Origin: Scylla paramamosain
Taxonomy: Eukaryota; Arthropoda; Malacostraca; Decapoda; Portunidae
DNA: 64,000 nt
Reading direction: 5' to 3'
NCBI RefSeq assembly: GCF_035594125.1
Contig: NC_087181.1
Span: 8,373,817-8,437,816 of the forward strand
Part shown: one piece after another, positions 28,047 to 38,387 of the stretch
How positions within the stretch are numbered: the stretch's first letter is position 1
Layout: each line of letters starts with the position of its first letter
The notes under the pieces: model-generated
Seen by the model: only the letters and a program-made list of their open reading frames with translations
Database searches by the model: none
What the model was told of the DNA's origin: nothing
Program-made: the position numbers and the translations under genes

Positions 28047-28084
28047 AAAGTGCGGGAATAACTTGCGTAGGTGTGAGCGTGGCA

Positions 28085-28240
28085 GTGTTAAAAGTCCAGA
28101 GTGAGTACTAGTCCTCTCCTACCCAGCTGTGAGCGTCGCCATGGTAACTGCGCTGTGATTGGCTGCCGCGAGGCGTGGGTGTGACGTCACGCTCTAGCGC
28201 GCTGCTGATTGGGCCGGCCGCGTCTGACAGCCCGCGCTAC
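28085..28240 (-). promoter_or_regulatory. CpG-rich promoter-like block with CRE and CCAAT boxes
   Basis: The minus strand reads CCCAATCAGC, then GTGACGTCAC (a perfect CRE-like palindrome at about 28,181-28,190), then CAGCCAATCAC, in a GC-rich setting unlike the AT-rich surroundings. It lies immediately upstream of the putative exon at 28,046. Confidence 0.45.
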
Positions 28241-28452
28241 TTACGGACCTGTGGCTCGCAGAAACAGTGGTATCTCGCTATGTTTTTCTGCACAATTTCG
28301 CTCGACTTCCAACCTTCGTATAAGGGGTAGGAAGGTCGAAATTGATTTGGCCGACCTTACCACACGACTTTTACACCCTTCCTCTGTACCGAGCAAGCTA
28401 TAACTCGATTTCTCCAAATTTTACCTTACGCACTTCTGGCCCGCAGCGCCTC

Positions 28453-28551
28453 ATATAAGCCAGCGCAGGGTGCAGAGCAGCAAGCGGGTGGGTGTATGTA
28501 TGTATGTCGCCACCCTTTCCCACTTTCTTGTATCCTTCCCTCCCACCAAGT
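28453..28551 (-). repeat. Inverted duplication, arm B, distal part
   Basis: Reverse complement of 25,077-25,174. The match ends abruptly at CCCTCCCACCAAGT. Confidence 0.9.
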
Positions 28552-28584
28552 GGGATTATAATTTTATTCTAATTACAATTCTAA

Positions 28585-28860
28585 TTACAATTTTATTTCC
28601 ATATCCTGTACTATTACCCCAGTACCATTTCTCGAAGCTCTGACTGCTTCATCCACCTCCTTCTTGGCCATGTTAATAAACTGATCCATTACCATGAGTT
28701 CCTTTAACTTACAGTAAGAGGTGGCCTCTTCCCTAGCAATTGACTTCTCGGACATCTCCTTGAGATAGCTAGCACATCCAAGGTAGGAGTCACTGGGCCT
28801 CTTCTTTCCTCCACAGAAATGCAGCCTATACGTTTCCAGCCACAGCTCATAAGCTCTCAA
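28585..28860 (-). pseudogene. LTR-retrotransposon gag fragment (SCAN-like helical domain)
   Basis: Minus frame with YELWLETYRLHFCGGKKRPS, then SYLKEMSEKSIAREEA, CKLKELMVMDQFINMAKKEV and DEAVRAS. The spacing of AYELxxExYRxxF, then Lxx, then LxELMxxDQFxN resembles the SCAN-like capsid segment of some Gypsy-type gag proteins. It has no start or end of its own and abuts BS-like copy F at 28,861. It is probably a relic, and the match is from memory. Confidence 0.5.
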
Positions 28861-28861
28861 G

Positions 28862-29676
<815 letters not shown>

Positions 29677-29730
29677 GACACACAAACAGAATGATTGACA
29701 TTAAAAAAAAGGCACCACCGAAACACTCAC

Positions 29731-29884
29731 TCTTTCTTCCTTGGGCACAAGGTCTCTGCAATACTACAAGCTACTTTGACTTCCAGCTCGCCGACGCCAG
29801 ACAAGATTAGATGAACCTTTGGAACATCAGGCAATGGATGAGTGATCGCCTCTGGCGTTACTCTCTTTACAGGGACGTGGATTC
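29731..29884 (-). CDS. Putative exon 3 of the HEPN-NACHT gene (repeat module)
   Basis: Minus strand, acceptor TTCATCTTTACAG before 29,884, donor AAAGA/GTGAGT at 29,731/29,730. The phase is 2 bases in and 2 bases out, matching exon 2 (1 base out) and exon 4 (1 base in). The peptide contains IHVPVKRVTPEAITHPLPDV, then KVHLILSGVGELEVKVACSI and AETLCPRKK. Its pattern (VTPEAI..LPDVP.V.L.L......VACSIA) echoes the end of exon 1 (ITDSTV..LPLIP.CTVMITL...LRDAIA), as expected for a repeated module. 154 bp. Confidence 0.6.
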
Positions 29885-29929
29885 CTGTAAAGATGAAAAA
29901 TTCATCATAATTATCCTCACGAGTCATCT

Positions 29930-29930
<1 letters not shown>

Positions 29931-29972
<42 letters not shown>
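29931..29972. repeat. (CA)n microsatellite upstream of exon 3 acceptor
   Basis: Short CA tract in the intron just before exon 3 on the minus strand. Confidence 0.95.
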
Positions 29973-29975
<3 letters not shown>

Positions 29976-30313
29976 GCAGCCTGCGTTCTAAATTCTTCCA
30001 ATGCCACCTCTGGACCAACCAAAGCGGAGATGCTTCTGGTATATCGTCTCTACTAAATAGTAAGATTTGGCACGGTACTCTTCAGATTTTTTCCTGAAAT
30101 GGCTACAACTGTTGTGTGAGCAATTTATCTCTGGACAAAGCTTATAACAGAGGCGATTGTTTCAGGTATGGAGACATACATTCCAATTATCCCAAAATCA
30201 TAAAATTTAGTTCATCTCTTCTTGCCCTTATGCTATTCATGACAGCGAGCTAGGATTTCTCAAATGGTACTCAGCATTTCAACTGGAATTCACGCCCTGG
30301 CCATGATTTCTGT

Positions 30314-30415
<102 letters not shown>

Positions 30416-30571
30416 TTTTTTTTTATTGCCAGTTCCTTGTTTCCATTTGGGATACTATGCTCAAGTTTATATCCATTTCATGGTCTTTCTTTAAAACTTT
30501 CAGAGATTGTCATATTACTAGTACTACTACCAGTACAAAAACAGCATTTACTACTATTACTTCTTCTACAA

Positions 30572-30594
30572 CAACAACAGCAACAACAACAACA

Positions 30595-30654
<60 letters not shown>

Positions 30655-30656
30655 GC

Positions 30657-30716
<60 letters not shown>

Positions 30717-30763
30717 AACTGTTACTACTACTTCTAGAACAACTACTATTATAACAACAACTG

Positions 30764-30821
<58 letters not shown>

Positions 30822-30860
30822 TATGACTACTACTACTAGTGTTACTACTACTTTTACTAC

Positions 30861-30937
<77 letters not shown>

Positions 30938-30998
30938 TTATTTTGACTACTACTACTGCTATTACTATTACTACTACTATTACTACTACTACTACTAC
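30572..30998. repeat. Compound trinucleotide block (ACT/AAT) with poly(T)
   Basis: ACT units at about 30,594-30,653, AAT units at 30,656-30,712, ACT again at 30,760-30,815, 30 T at 30,865-30,894, then ACT to about 30,998. It lies wholly inside intron 2 of the HEPN-NACHT gene. Confidence 0.97.
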
Positions 30999-31451
30999 GG
31001 TGGTGACCCCACACCACAGTATATACTGTATTGTCATGGAACAAGAAAGAAGAAATAAATAAAAAATAACAAAGAAGATAGAATAAATAAAAGAATAAAT
31101 AAAATGAAAGAAGAAAAGAAGAAAGAAGCCAAATAAGGAAGAAGAAAGAACAGAAGAAGATAGAATAAGTAAGAAGAAAGAAGAAATGGAGAAGGATAAA
31201 GTAGGGAAAAAACAAGCGGTCACCCCCAACTGGAAAGCCAAGAAATCAATAAACATAGAAGCAGGGCCAAAAAAGTACAAAACAGGAAGAAAACCATAAA
31301 CGGCTTGGAAAGGCAGCCTGGGTCAAAACGAGATAAGCGTATTACTGTAAGGGAAAAGGTAAAGAAAGCTATTGAAAAGGAAAGTAAGCCGTCCAGGAGG
31401 CCTGACAAAAATTAATATGTCACGTAGATATGAAAATTAACAAAAACTTAC

Positions 31452-31618
31452 TAAGGATGGACAACTTAGTAAAAGACTGTCGGACTTCCGAGAGAGTTGG
31501 CAGAAGATTACGGCTGTGATCATTCCCAGCAATAACCAAGGACAGTTCTTTCAAGCATTTGGGTAGCAGTGCAAGGTGTTCAGCATCCAGGTTCCCTTTG
31601 AAATTCTCCAGGTTATTC
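31452..31618 (-). CDS. Putative exon 2 of the HEPN-NACHT gene (leucine-rich module)
   Basis: Minus strand, acceptor TTTTATTATTCCAG before 31,618, donor CCTTA/GTAAGT at 31,452/31,451. One base in and one base out: the two bases left at the end of exon 1 plus the first base here make a methionine codon. The reading frame is open for all 55 full codons: NNLENFKGNLDAEHLALLPK, then CLKELSLVIAGNDHS and RNLLPTLSEVRQSFTKLSIL. The L..LP.CLKELSL and L..LSIL spacing looks leucine-rich-repeat-like. It lies just left of BS-like copy G. Confidence 0.65.
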
Positions 31619-31684
31619 CTGGAATAATAAAACTGCTATATCCTTGGACTCCATAATAACTATGCAAAATGTCAGCTAGAGAAT

Positions 31685-32820
31685 ACTTAATTTTCAAAGT
31701 GGAGCACATTCTGACTCTCTTTCCTTTTGTGGAGGCCTTCATTCTTGGAGACTTCAGTGTTTACCACCAGCTCTTGCTCTCCCCTCCCTGATGAACTAGC
31801 CTTCAACTTTCCTATCTTTCACGATCTAGAGGAACTGGTGCAACACCATACTCATATTCCTGACCATCTTGGAGATACGCCCAACATTCTTGACCTTTTC
31901 CTAACCTCTAATCCTTCTGCTTATGCTGTTATCCTCTCTTCTCCGTTGGGCTCCTCCGATCACAATCTCATATCTGTATCTTGTCCTATCACTCCATTCC
32001 CTCCTCAGGATCCTCCTAAGTGGAGGTGCCTCTGGCATTTTGCCTCTGCTAGTTGGGGGGACCTGAGGAGGTATTTTGCTGTTTTTACCTGGAATGACTA
32101 CTGATTCCGTGTCAGAGACCCTTCTCTTTGTGCCAAGCGCATAACAGAAGTGATAGTGTCTGGCATGGAGATGTACATCCCTCACTCTTTTTCTCAACCT
32201 AAACCTTCCAAACCTTGGTTTAATACAGCCTGTTCTCGTGCTATACATGATAGAGAGGTGGCCCACCAAAGGTACTTGAGCCTTCCATCACCAGAATCTC
32301 ATGTACTTTATATTTCGGCCTGGAACCATGCCAAGTCTGTTATCCAATTAACCAAACCTCCTTCATTAGTAGAAAGTGTTAAAATCTTTCAAGATCTATA
32401 ACTCCCCTCGTGATTTCTGGCATCTAGCTACAAACACCTCCAATAACTTTGCTTCTTCTTCTTTCCCTCCTTTATTTGAACCACATGACACCACTAGTAT
32501 CACATCTAGCTCTAAAGCTGAACTCTTCGCTTAGACCTTAGCTAAAAACTCTACCTTGGATGATTCTGGGCTTGTTCCTCCTTCTCCTCCACACTCTGAC
32601 TACTTCATGCTACCTATTAGAATTCTTCGCAATGATGTTTTCCATACCCTCTCTGGCCTAACCCCTCGGAAGGCTTATGGAGCTGATGGGGTCCCTCCTT
32701 TTGTTCTCCAAAACTGTGCCTCCGTTCTTGCACCTTGCCTAGTCAGACTCTTTCAACTGTCTGCCTGTCAACATCTACCTTTGCTTCTTGCTGGAAGTTT
32801 GCCTATATTCAGTCTATTTT
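31685..32820 (+). mobile_element. BS-like non-LTR copy G (endonuclease end to RT start)
   Basis: Runs from the second half of the endonuclease ([37 protein letters not shown]) through HSFSQPKPSKPWF to the first RT blocks (TPRKAYGADGVPPFVL). It is then interrupted at 32,820, where the 3' end of a minus-strand copy begins. Several stops and frameshifts. Located in intron 1 of the HEPN-NACHT gene. Confidence 0.88.
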
Positions 32821-32827
32821 TATTTAT

Positions 32828-34220
32828 TTATTTTTTTTATGTAAGAGGAATACCGGCCAAGGGCAACAAAAATCTAATAAAAAGAAGACCCCACTGAGAT
32901 GCCGATCCCGAATAGGGTCCGAAGAGGTGGTCAAAAATTGAAGGATAAGTATCTTGAAACCTCCCTCTTCGAGGAGTTCAAGTCATTGGAAGATGGAAAT
33001 ACAGAAGCAGGAAGGGAGTTCCAGAGTTTACCAGAGAAGGGAATGAATGATTGGGAATACTGGTTAACTCTTGCATTAGAGAGGTGGACAGAATAGGGTT
33101 AAAGAAAGAAGAAAGTTTTGTGCAGAAAGGCCACCGGAGGAGGGGAGGCATGCAGTTACCAAGATCAGAAGAGTAGTTAGCATGAAAACAGCGGTAGAAG
33201 ACAGCAAGAGATGCAACATCCCGGCGATGAGAAAGAGGCTAAAGACAGTCAGTTAGAGGAGAGGAATTGATGAGACGAAAAGCTTTTGATTCCACCCTGT
33301 CTAAAAGAACGGTGTGAGTGAAACCCGACCCCCTCAGACATGTGAAACATACTCCATACATGGACGGATAAGGCCCTTGTGCAGAGTTAGCAGCTGGGGG
33401 AGAGAAAAACTGGCGGAGACGTCTCAGAACACCTAACTTCATAGAAGCTGTTTTAACTAGAGATGAGATGTGAAATTTCCAGTTTAGATTATAAGAAAAG
33501 GACAGACCGAGGATGTTCAGTGTAGATGAGGGGGCCAGTTGAGTGTCATTGAAGAAGAAGGGGTAGTTGTTTGGAAGAATGTCAAGTTGATTGATGGAGG
33601 AATTGAGTTTTTGAGACATTGAACAAGTTTGCTCTGCCCCAATCAGAAATTTTAGAGAGATCAGAAATCAGGCATTCTGTGGCTTCCCTATGTGAACTGT
33701 TTACTTCCTGAAGGGTTGGACGTTTATGAAAAGACGTGCAGTGTGGTATCATCAGCGTAGGAGTGGATATGACAAGAAGTTTGGTTTAGAAGATCATTGA
33801 TGAATAGGAAGAGTGAATAACAGGACAGAAACCTGAGGAACACCACTGTTAATAGGATTAGGAGAACAGTGACCGTCTACCACAGCAGCAATAGAACGGT
33901 CAGAAAGGAAACTTGAAATGAAGTTACAGAGAGAAGGATGGAAGCCATAGGAGCGTAGTTTGGAAATCAAAGACTTGTGCCAGATTCTATCAAAAGCTTT
34001 TGATATGTCTAAGGTAACAGCAAAAGCTTCACCAAAATCTTTAAAAGAGGATGACCAATACTCAGTAAGGAAAGCCAGAAGATCACCAGTAGAGCAGCCT
34101 TTACGGAACCCATACAGGCTATCAGATTGAAGGTTGTGAAGTGATAGGATAGATTAAAAAACTTCAGATAGGAAGGAAATTAAAGCAAGTAGGACGGTAG
34201 TTTGAAGGATTAAAAGGTCA
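32828..34220 (-). mobile_element. BS-like non-LTR copy H (RT to 3' end)
   Basis: Minus strand: starts abruptly within KRGD.NPSNYR and runs leftward through RT, the C-terminal region (33,619-33,239: NNYPFFFNDTQLAPSSTLNI) and the 3' UTR to a T-rich tail at 32,828. Its 5' boundary is fused to a short inverted 5'-UTR start at 34,222-34,250, and the same fusion occurs inverted at 36,765-36,800. Confidence 0.87.
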
Positions 34221-34254
34221 CCCAGGAGGAGGCAGTAGGCACCTGCCGAAACCT

Positions 34255-36359
34255 GCTGAAATGTCCTGAAGGGTTGGACGTCTACGAAAAGATGTGGAAA
34301 GATGCAAGGTGGTATCATTAGCGTAGGAGTGGATAGGACAAGAAGTTTGGTTTAGAAGGTCATTGATGAATAATTAGAAGAGAATGAGTGACAGGACAAA
34401 ACACTGATTTAGGAGAAGAACAGTGACCGTCTACCACAGCAGCAATAGAACGGTCAGAAAGGACACTTGAGATGAAGTTACAGAGAGAAGGATAGAAGCC
34501 TTAGGAGGATAGTATGGAAATCAAAGCTTTGTGCCAGACTCTATCAAAAGCTTTTGATATGTCTAAGGCAACAGCAGAAGTTTCACCAAGAATCTCTAAA
34601 AGACAATGACCAAGACTCAGTAAGGAAATCCAGATCACCAGTAGAGCGGCCTTGACTGAACCCATACTGGCGATCAGGTAGAAGGTCGTGAAGTGATAGA
34701 TGTTTAATCTATCTTACTGAGGATAAATTAAAAAAAACTATCGATAGGCATGAAATTAAAGCAATAAGATGGTAGTTTGAGCGATTAGAACGGTCACTCT
34801 TTTTTGGAACAGGCTGAATGTAGGCAAACTTCCAGCAAGAAGGAAAGGTAGATGTTAACAAAATTGAAAGTGTTTGACTACGCTAGGTGCAAGCACGGAG
34901 GCACAGTTTCGGAGAACAATAGGAGGGGCCCCATCAGGTCCATAAAACTTACGAGGGGCATGCGAGGGCATGGAAAACATCATTGCAAAGAATTTTAATA
35001 GGTAGCATGAAGTAGTCAGAGGGTGGAGGAGGAGGAACAAGCCCAGAATCGTCCAAGATAGCGATTTTAGCTAAGGTTTGAGCGAAGAGTTCAGCTTTCG
35101 AGATAGATGTGATAGCAGTGGTGCCATTTGGTTGAAATAAAGGAGGAAGAGAAGAAGCAAAGCTATTGGAGATGTTTTTGGCTAGATGTTAGAAGTCACA
35201 AGGGGAGTTAGATCTTGAAAGATTTTGACACTTTCTATTAATGAAGGTTTTAGCTAGTTGGAGAACAGACTTGGCATGGTTCCGGGCCTAATATATAAAG
35301 TGCATGAGATTCTGGTGATGGAAGGCTTAAGTACCTTTTGTGGGCCACCTCTATCATGTATAGCACGAGAACAGGCTGTGTTAAACCAAGGTTTAGAAGG
35401 TTTAGGTCAAGAAAAAGAGTGAGGAATGTACGCCTCCATGCCAGACACTATCGCCTTAATTATGTGCTCGGCACACAGAGACGAGTCTCTGACATGGAAG
35501 CAGTAGTCATTCCAAGGAGAATCAGCAAAATACCTTCTCAGGTCCCCCCAACTAGCAGGGGCAAAAATGCCAGAGGCACCTCCGCTTAGGGGGATCCTGA
35601 GGAGGGATTGGAGCAATAGGACAAGAAATAGATATGAAATTGTGATCGGAGGAGCCCAACGGAGAAGAGAGGGTAACATCGTAAGCGGAAGGATTAGAAG
35701 TTAGGAAAAGGTCAAGAATGTTGGTCATATCTCCAAGATGGTCAGGAATACGAGTATGGTGTTGCACCAATTGCTCTAGGTCGTGGAAGATAGGAAAGTT
35801 GAAGGCTAGTTCACCAGGATGGTAACAGTGAAGGGAGAGGAAAGCCAAAGCTGGTGGTGAACACTTACGTAAGTCTCCAAGAATGGAGATCTCCGCAAAA
35901 GGGAAAAGAGTCAGAATGTGCTCCACTTTGGAAGTTAAGTAGTCGAAGAATTTCTTATAGTCATGGGAATTAAACGAGAAGTATATAGCACAGATAAATT
36001 TAGTTTGAGAGTGACTCTAGTCGTAGCCAGATTGTGGAACAAACCCAGAAGATTCAAGAGCGTGGGCACGGGAGCAGATTAAATCATTGCATACATAAAC
36101 GCAAAATCCAGTTTTGGATTGAAAATGAGGATAGAGAAAGTAGGAGGGAATAGAACAGAGATTAATGTTAGTTGCCTCAGACAGCTGTGTTTCAGTGAGG
36201 AAAAGAAGATGAGGTTTATTAGAGAAGAGATGATGTTCTACAGATTGAAAATTAGATCTAAGACCGCGAATGTTGCAGAAATTAATGAAGAAAAAGTTGA
36301 GGGGGGTGTCAAGACAATTAGAGTCGAAATAAGAAGAGCAATCCGACCTGGGGACATTT
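34255..36359 (-). mobile_element. BS-like non-LTR copy I (5' UTR/endonuclease to mid RT)
   Basis: Minus strand from the 5'-UTR foldback at 36,359: RNVPRSDCSS, then [20 protein letters not shown] (start of the APE endonuclease), LLFLTETQ, GDL.KCS region (35,926-35,552), [11 protein letters not shown], and RT start (FYGPDGAPPIVLRNCASVLA near 34,940). It ends at 34,255 within the QEVN region after YADD. Broken by many indels. It lies between copy H and the foldback locus. Confidence 0.87.
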
Positions 36360-36425
36360 CTGGTCCCAAATGTCCCCAGGTCGGATTGCTCTTCTGATTT
36401 CGACTCTAATTGTCTTGACACCCCC
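36302..36425. repeat. Foldback 1: 58-bp inverted repeat, 8-nt loop
   Basis: Left arm 36,302-36,359, loop CTGGTCCC, right arm 36,368-36,425, with one mismatch. Both arms are BS-like 5'-UTR sequence (ACCTGGGGACATTT and its complement). Confidence 0.95.
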
Positions 36426-36430
36426 TTCAA

Positions 36431-36625
36431 CTCTAAAGACAACTCTCTTCCTTCACACAAAACTAGAAGCACCTAATTACACACACACACCCTTCACTCA
36501 AAATTCAAAATCATGGCAACTCCTACACCAGCCTCGGAGTCCCCATCTGGAATTTTGAGTGAAGGGTGTGTGTGTGTAATTAGGTGCTTCTAGTTTTGTG
36601 TGAAGGAAGAGAGTTGTCTTTAGAG
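36431..36625. repeat. Foldback 2: 76-bp perfect inverted repeat, 43-nt loop
   Basis: Left arm 36,431-36,506 (begins CTCTAAAGACAAC) and right arm 36,550-36,625 are exact reverse complements by inspection. Both come from the BS-like 5' UTR, just upstream of the foldback 1 segment in a normal element. Confidence 0.95.
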
Positions 36626-36795
36626 TGCAGGCTATGACTGCCCCCTTGTATTGTGAGACACAAAGAGGTCAGTAAGGTTCAATGAGGTCACAGCTGCGTT
36701 TAATGATAAGTTCACAGCACCTCCTGATCTAGTGCTTTAGACCTCAGTAATTATCGTTTCGGCAGGTGCCTACTGCCTCCTCCTGGGTGACCTTT
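36626..36795 (-). mobile_element. BS-like 5'-UTR start, minus orientation
   Basis: Reads on the minus strand AGGAGGAGGCAGTAGGCACC, then GTCTAAAGCACTAGATCAGG and GGGGGCAGTCATAGCC, the 5' terminus seen in copies N, O and P. It is joined head-to-head to the RT fragment of copy K at 36,796. Confidence 0.85.
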
Positions 36796-38193
36796 TAATC
36801 CTTCAAACTACCGTCCTACTTGCTTTAATTTCCTTCCTATCTGAAGTTTTTTAATCTATCCTATCACTTCACAACCTTCAATCTGATAGCCTGTATGGGT
36901 TCCGTAAAGGCTGCTCTACTGGTGATCTTCTGGCTTTCCTTACTGAGTATTGGTCATCCTCTTTTAAAGATTTTGGTGAAGCTTTTGCTGTTACCTTAGA
37001 CATATCAAAAGCTTTTGATAGAATCTGGCACAAGTCTTTGATTTCCAAACTACGCTCCTATGGCTTCCATCCTTCTCTCTGTAACTTCATTTCAAGTTTC
37101 CTTTCTGACCGTTCTATTGCTGCTGTGGTAGACGGTCACTGTTCTCCTAATCCTATTAACAGTGGTGTTCCTCAGGTTTCTGTCCTGTTATTCACTCTTC
37201 CTATTCATCAATGATCTTCTAAACCAAACTTCTTGTCATATCCACTCCTACGCTGATGATACCACACTGCACGTCTTTTCATAAACGTCCAACCCTTCAG
37301 GAAGTAAACAGTTCACATAGGGAAGCCACAGAACGCCTGATTTCTGATCTCTCTAAAATTTCTGACTGGAGCAGAGCAAACATGGTATTGTTCAATGCCT
37401 CAATAACTCAATTCCTCCATCTATCAACTCGACACAGTTTTCCAGACAACTATCCCCTCTTCTTGAATGACACTCAACTGTCTCTCTCTTATACATTGAA
37501 CATCCTCGGTCTGTCTCTTTCTTATAATCTAAACTGCAAACTTCACATCTCATCTCTAGTTAAAACAGCTTCAATGAAGTTGGGGGTTCTGAGACATCTC
37601 CATCAGTTTTCTCACCCCCACCCTCTAGCTGCTAACTCTGTACAAGAGCCTTATCCGTATGTACTCCTTATGTATGAAGTATGCTTCACATTTCCGGGGG
37701 GGAGGGGGTTCCACTCATACCGCTCTTCTAGACAGGATGGAATCAAAAGCTTTTCATCTCATCAACTCCTCTCCTCTGTCTGACTGTCTACAGCCTCTTT
37801 CTCATCGCCGCAATGTTGCATCTTTTGCTATCTTCTACCCTATTTTCATGCTAACTGCTCTTCTGATCTTGCTAATTGCATGCATCCCCTCCTCCCGCGG
37901 CCTCGCTGCACAAGACTTTCTTCTTTCTCTCATCCCTATTCTGTCTACCTCTCTAATGCAAGAGTTAACCAGGATTCACAGTCTTTCATCCATTTCTTTG
38001 GTAAACTCTGGAACTCCCAGCCTGCTTCTGTATTTCTACCTTCGTATGATTTCAATTCCTTCAAGAGGGAGGTTTAAAGACACTTTTTCTTCAATTATTG
38101 ACTATCGCTTGCGACCGTATTAGGGACCGGCATCTTAGTGGTTTTTTTTTTATTGGATTTTTGTTGCCCTTGGGCGGTGTCCCTCCTACATAA
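36796..38193 (+). mobile_element. BS-like non-LTR copy K (RT to 3' end)
   Basis: Begins GTGACCTTTTAATCC at the same internal point as copy H, with the same deletion removing the NRKILKHLSLH block, then RT blocks FRKGCSTGDLLAFL, DISKAFDRIWHKSLIS, SGVPQVSVL and SYADDTTLH. The open stretch 37,256-37,783 covers the region after YADD. The 3' end CCTACATAATAATAATA is at about 38,190. The first half is almost identical to copy H in inverted orientation. Confidence 0.88.
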
Positions 38194-38248
38194 TAATAAT
38201 AAAAAAAAATGCTTAACTTACTTGCATGAGACTTCCCCCCTCCCTTCT

Positions 38249-38249
<1 letters not shown>

Positions 38250-38331
<82 letters not shown>
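38250..38331. repeat. (CA)n microsatellite in intron 1
   Basis: About 80 bp of CA, some 50 bp downstream of the exon 1 donor on the minus strand. Confidence 0.97.
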
Positions 38332-38333
<2 letters not shown>

Positions 38334-38387
38334 TCATTAAAAATAATAATAACAATATTTTATGGGCATAGTATGATCGCAACTTAC

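Larger units (their letters stand above)
26076..28452. mobile_element. Unclassified 2.4-kb DNA transposon with 28-bp terminal inverted repeats
   Basis: The left end GAGGCGCTGCGGGCCA continues to ...CGTAAG. The right end is the inverted copy with two mismatches in 28 positions. ATAT flanks both sides (26,072-26,075 and 28,453-28,456). The empty site in arm A has one ATAT, so the target duplication is either 4 bp ATAT or, if the ends are TGAGG...CCTCA, 2 bp TA. The interior is AT-rich on the left, with a CpG-rich block at 28,085-28,240. Imperfect hairpins lie at about 27,732-27,770 and 27,803-27,845. No transposase catalytic motif was found, so the superfamily is open and it may be non-autonomous. 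Confidence 0.85.

Noticed and set aside
30457..31280. Thr-, Asn-, Ser- and Val-rich frames over 200 codons
   Set aside because: Translations of trinucleotide repeats and poly(T).
31220..31408. Hydrophobic 62-codon minus frame as a membrane protein
   Set aside because: Low-complexity, purine-rich complement; no start context or neighbour support.
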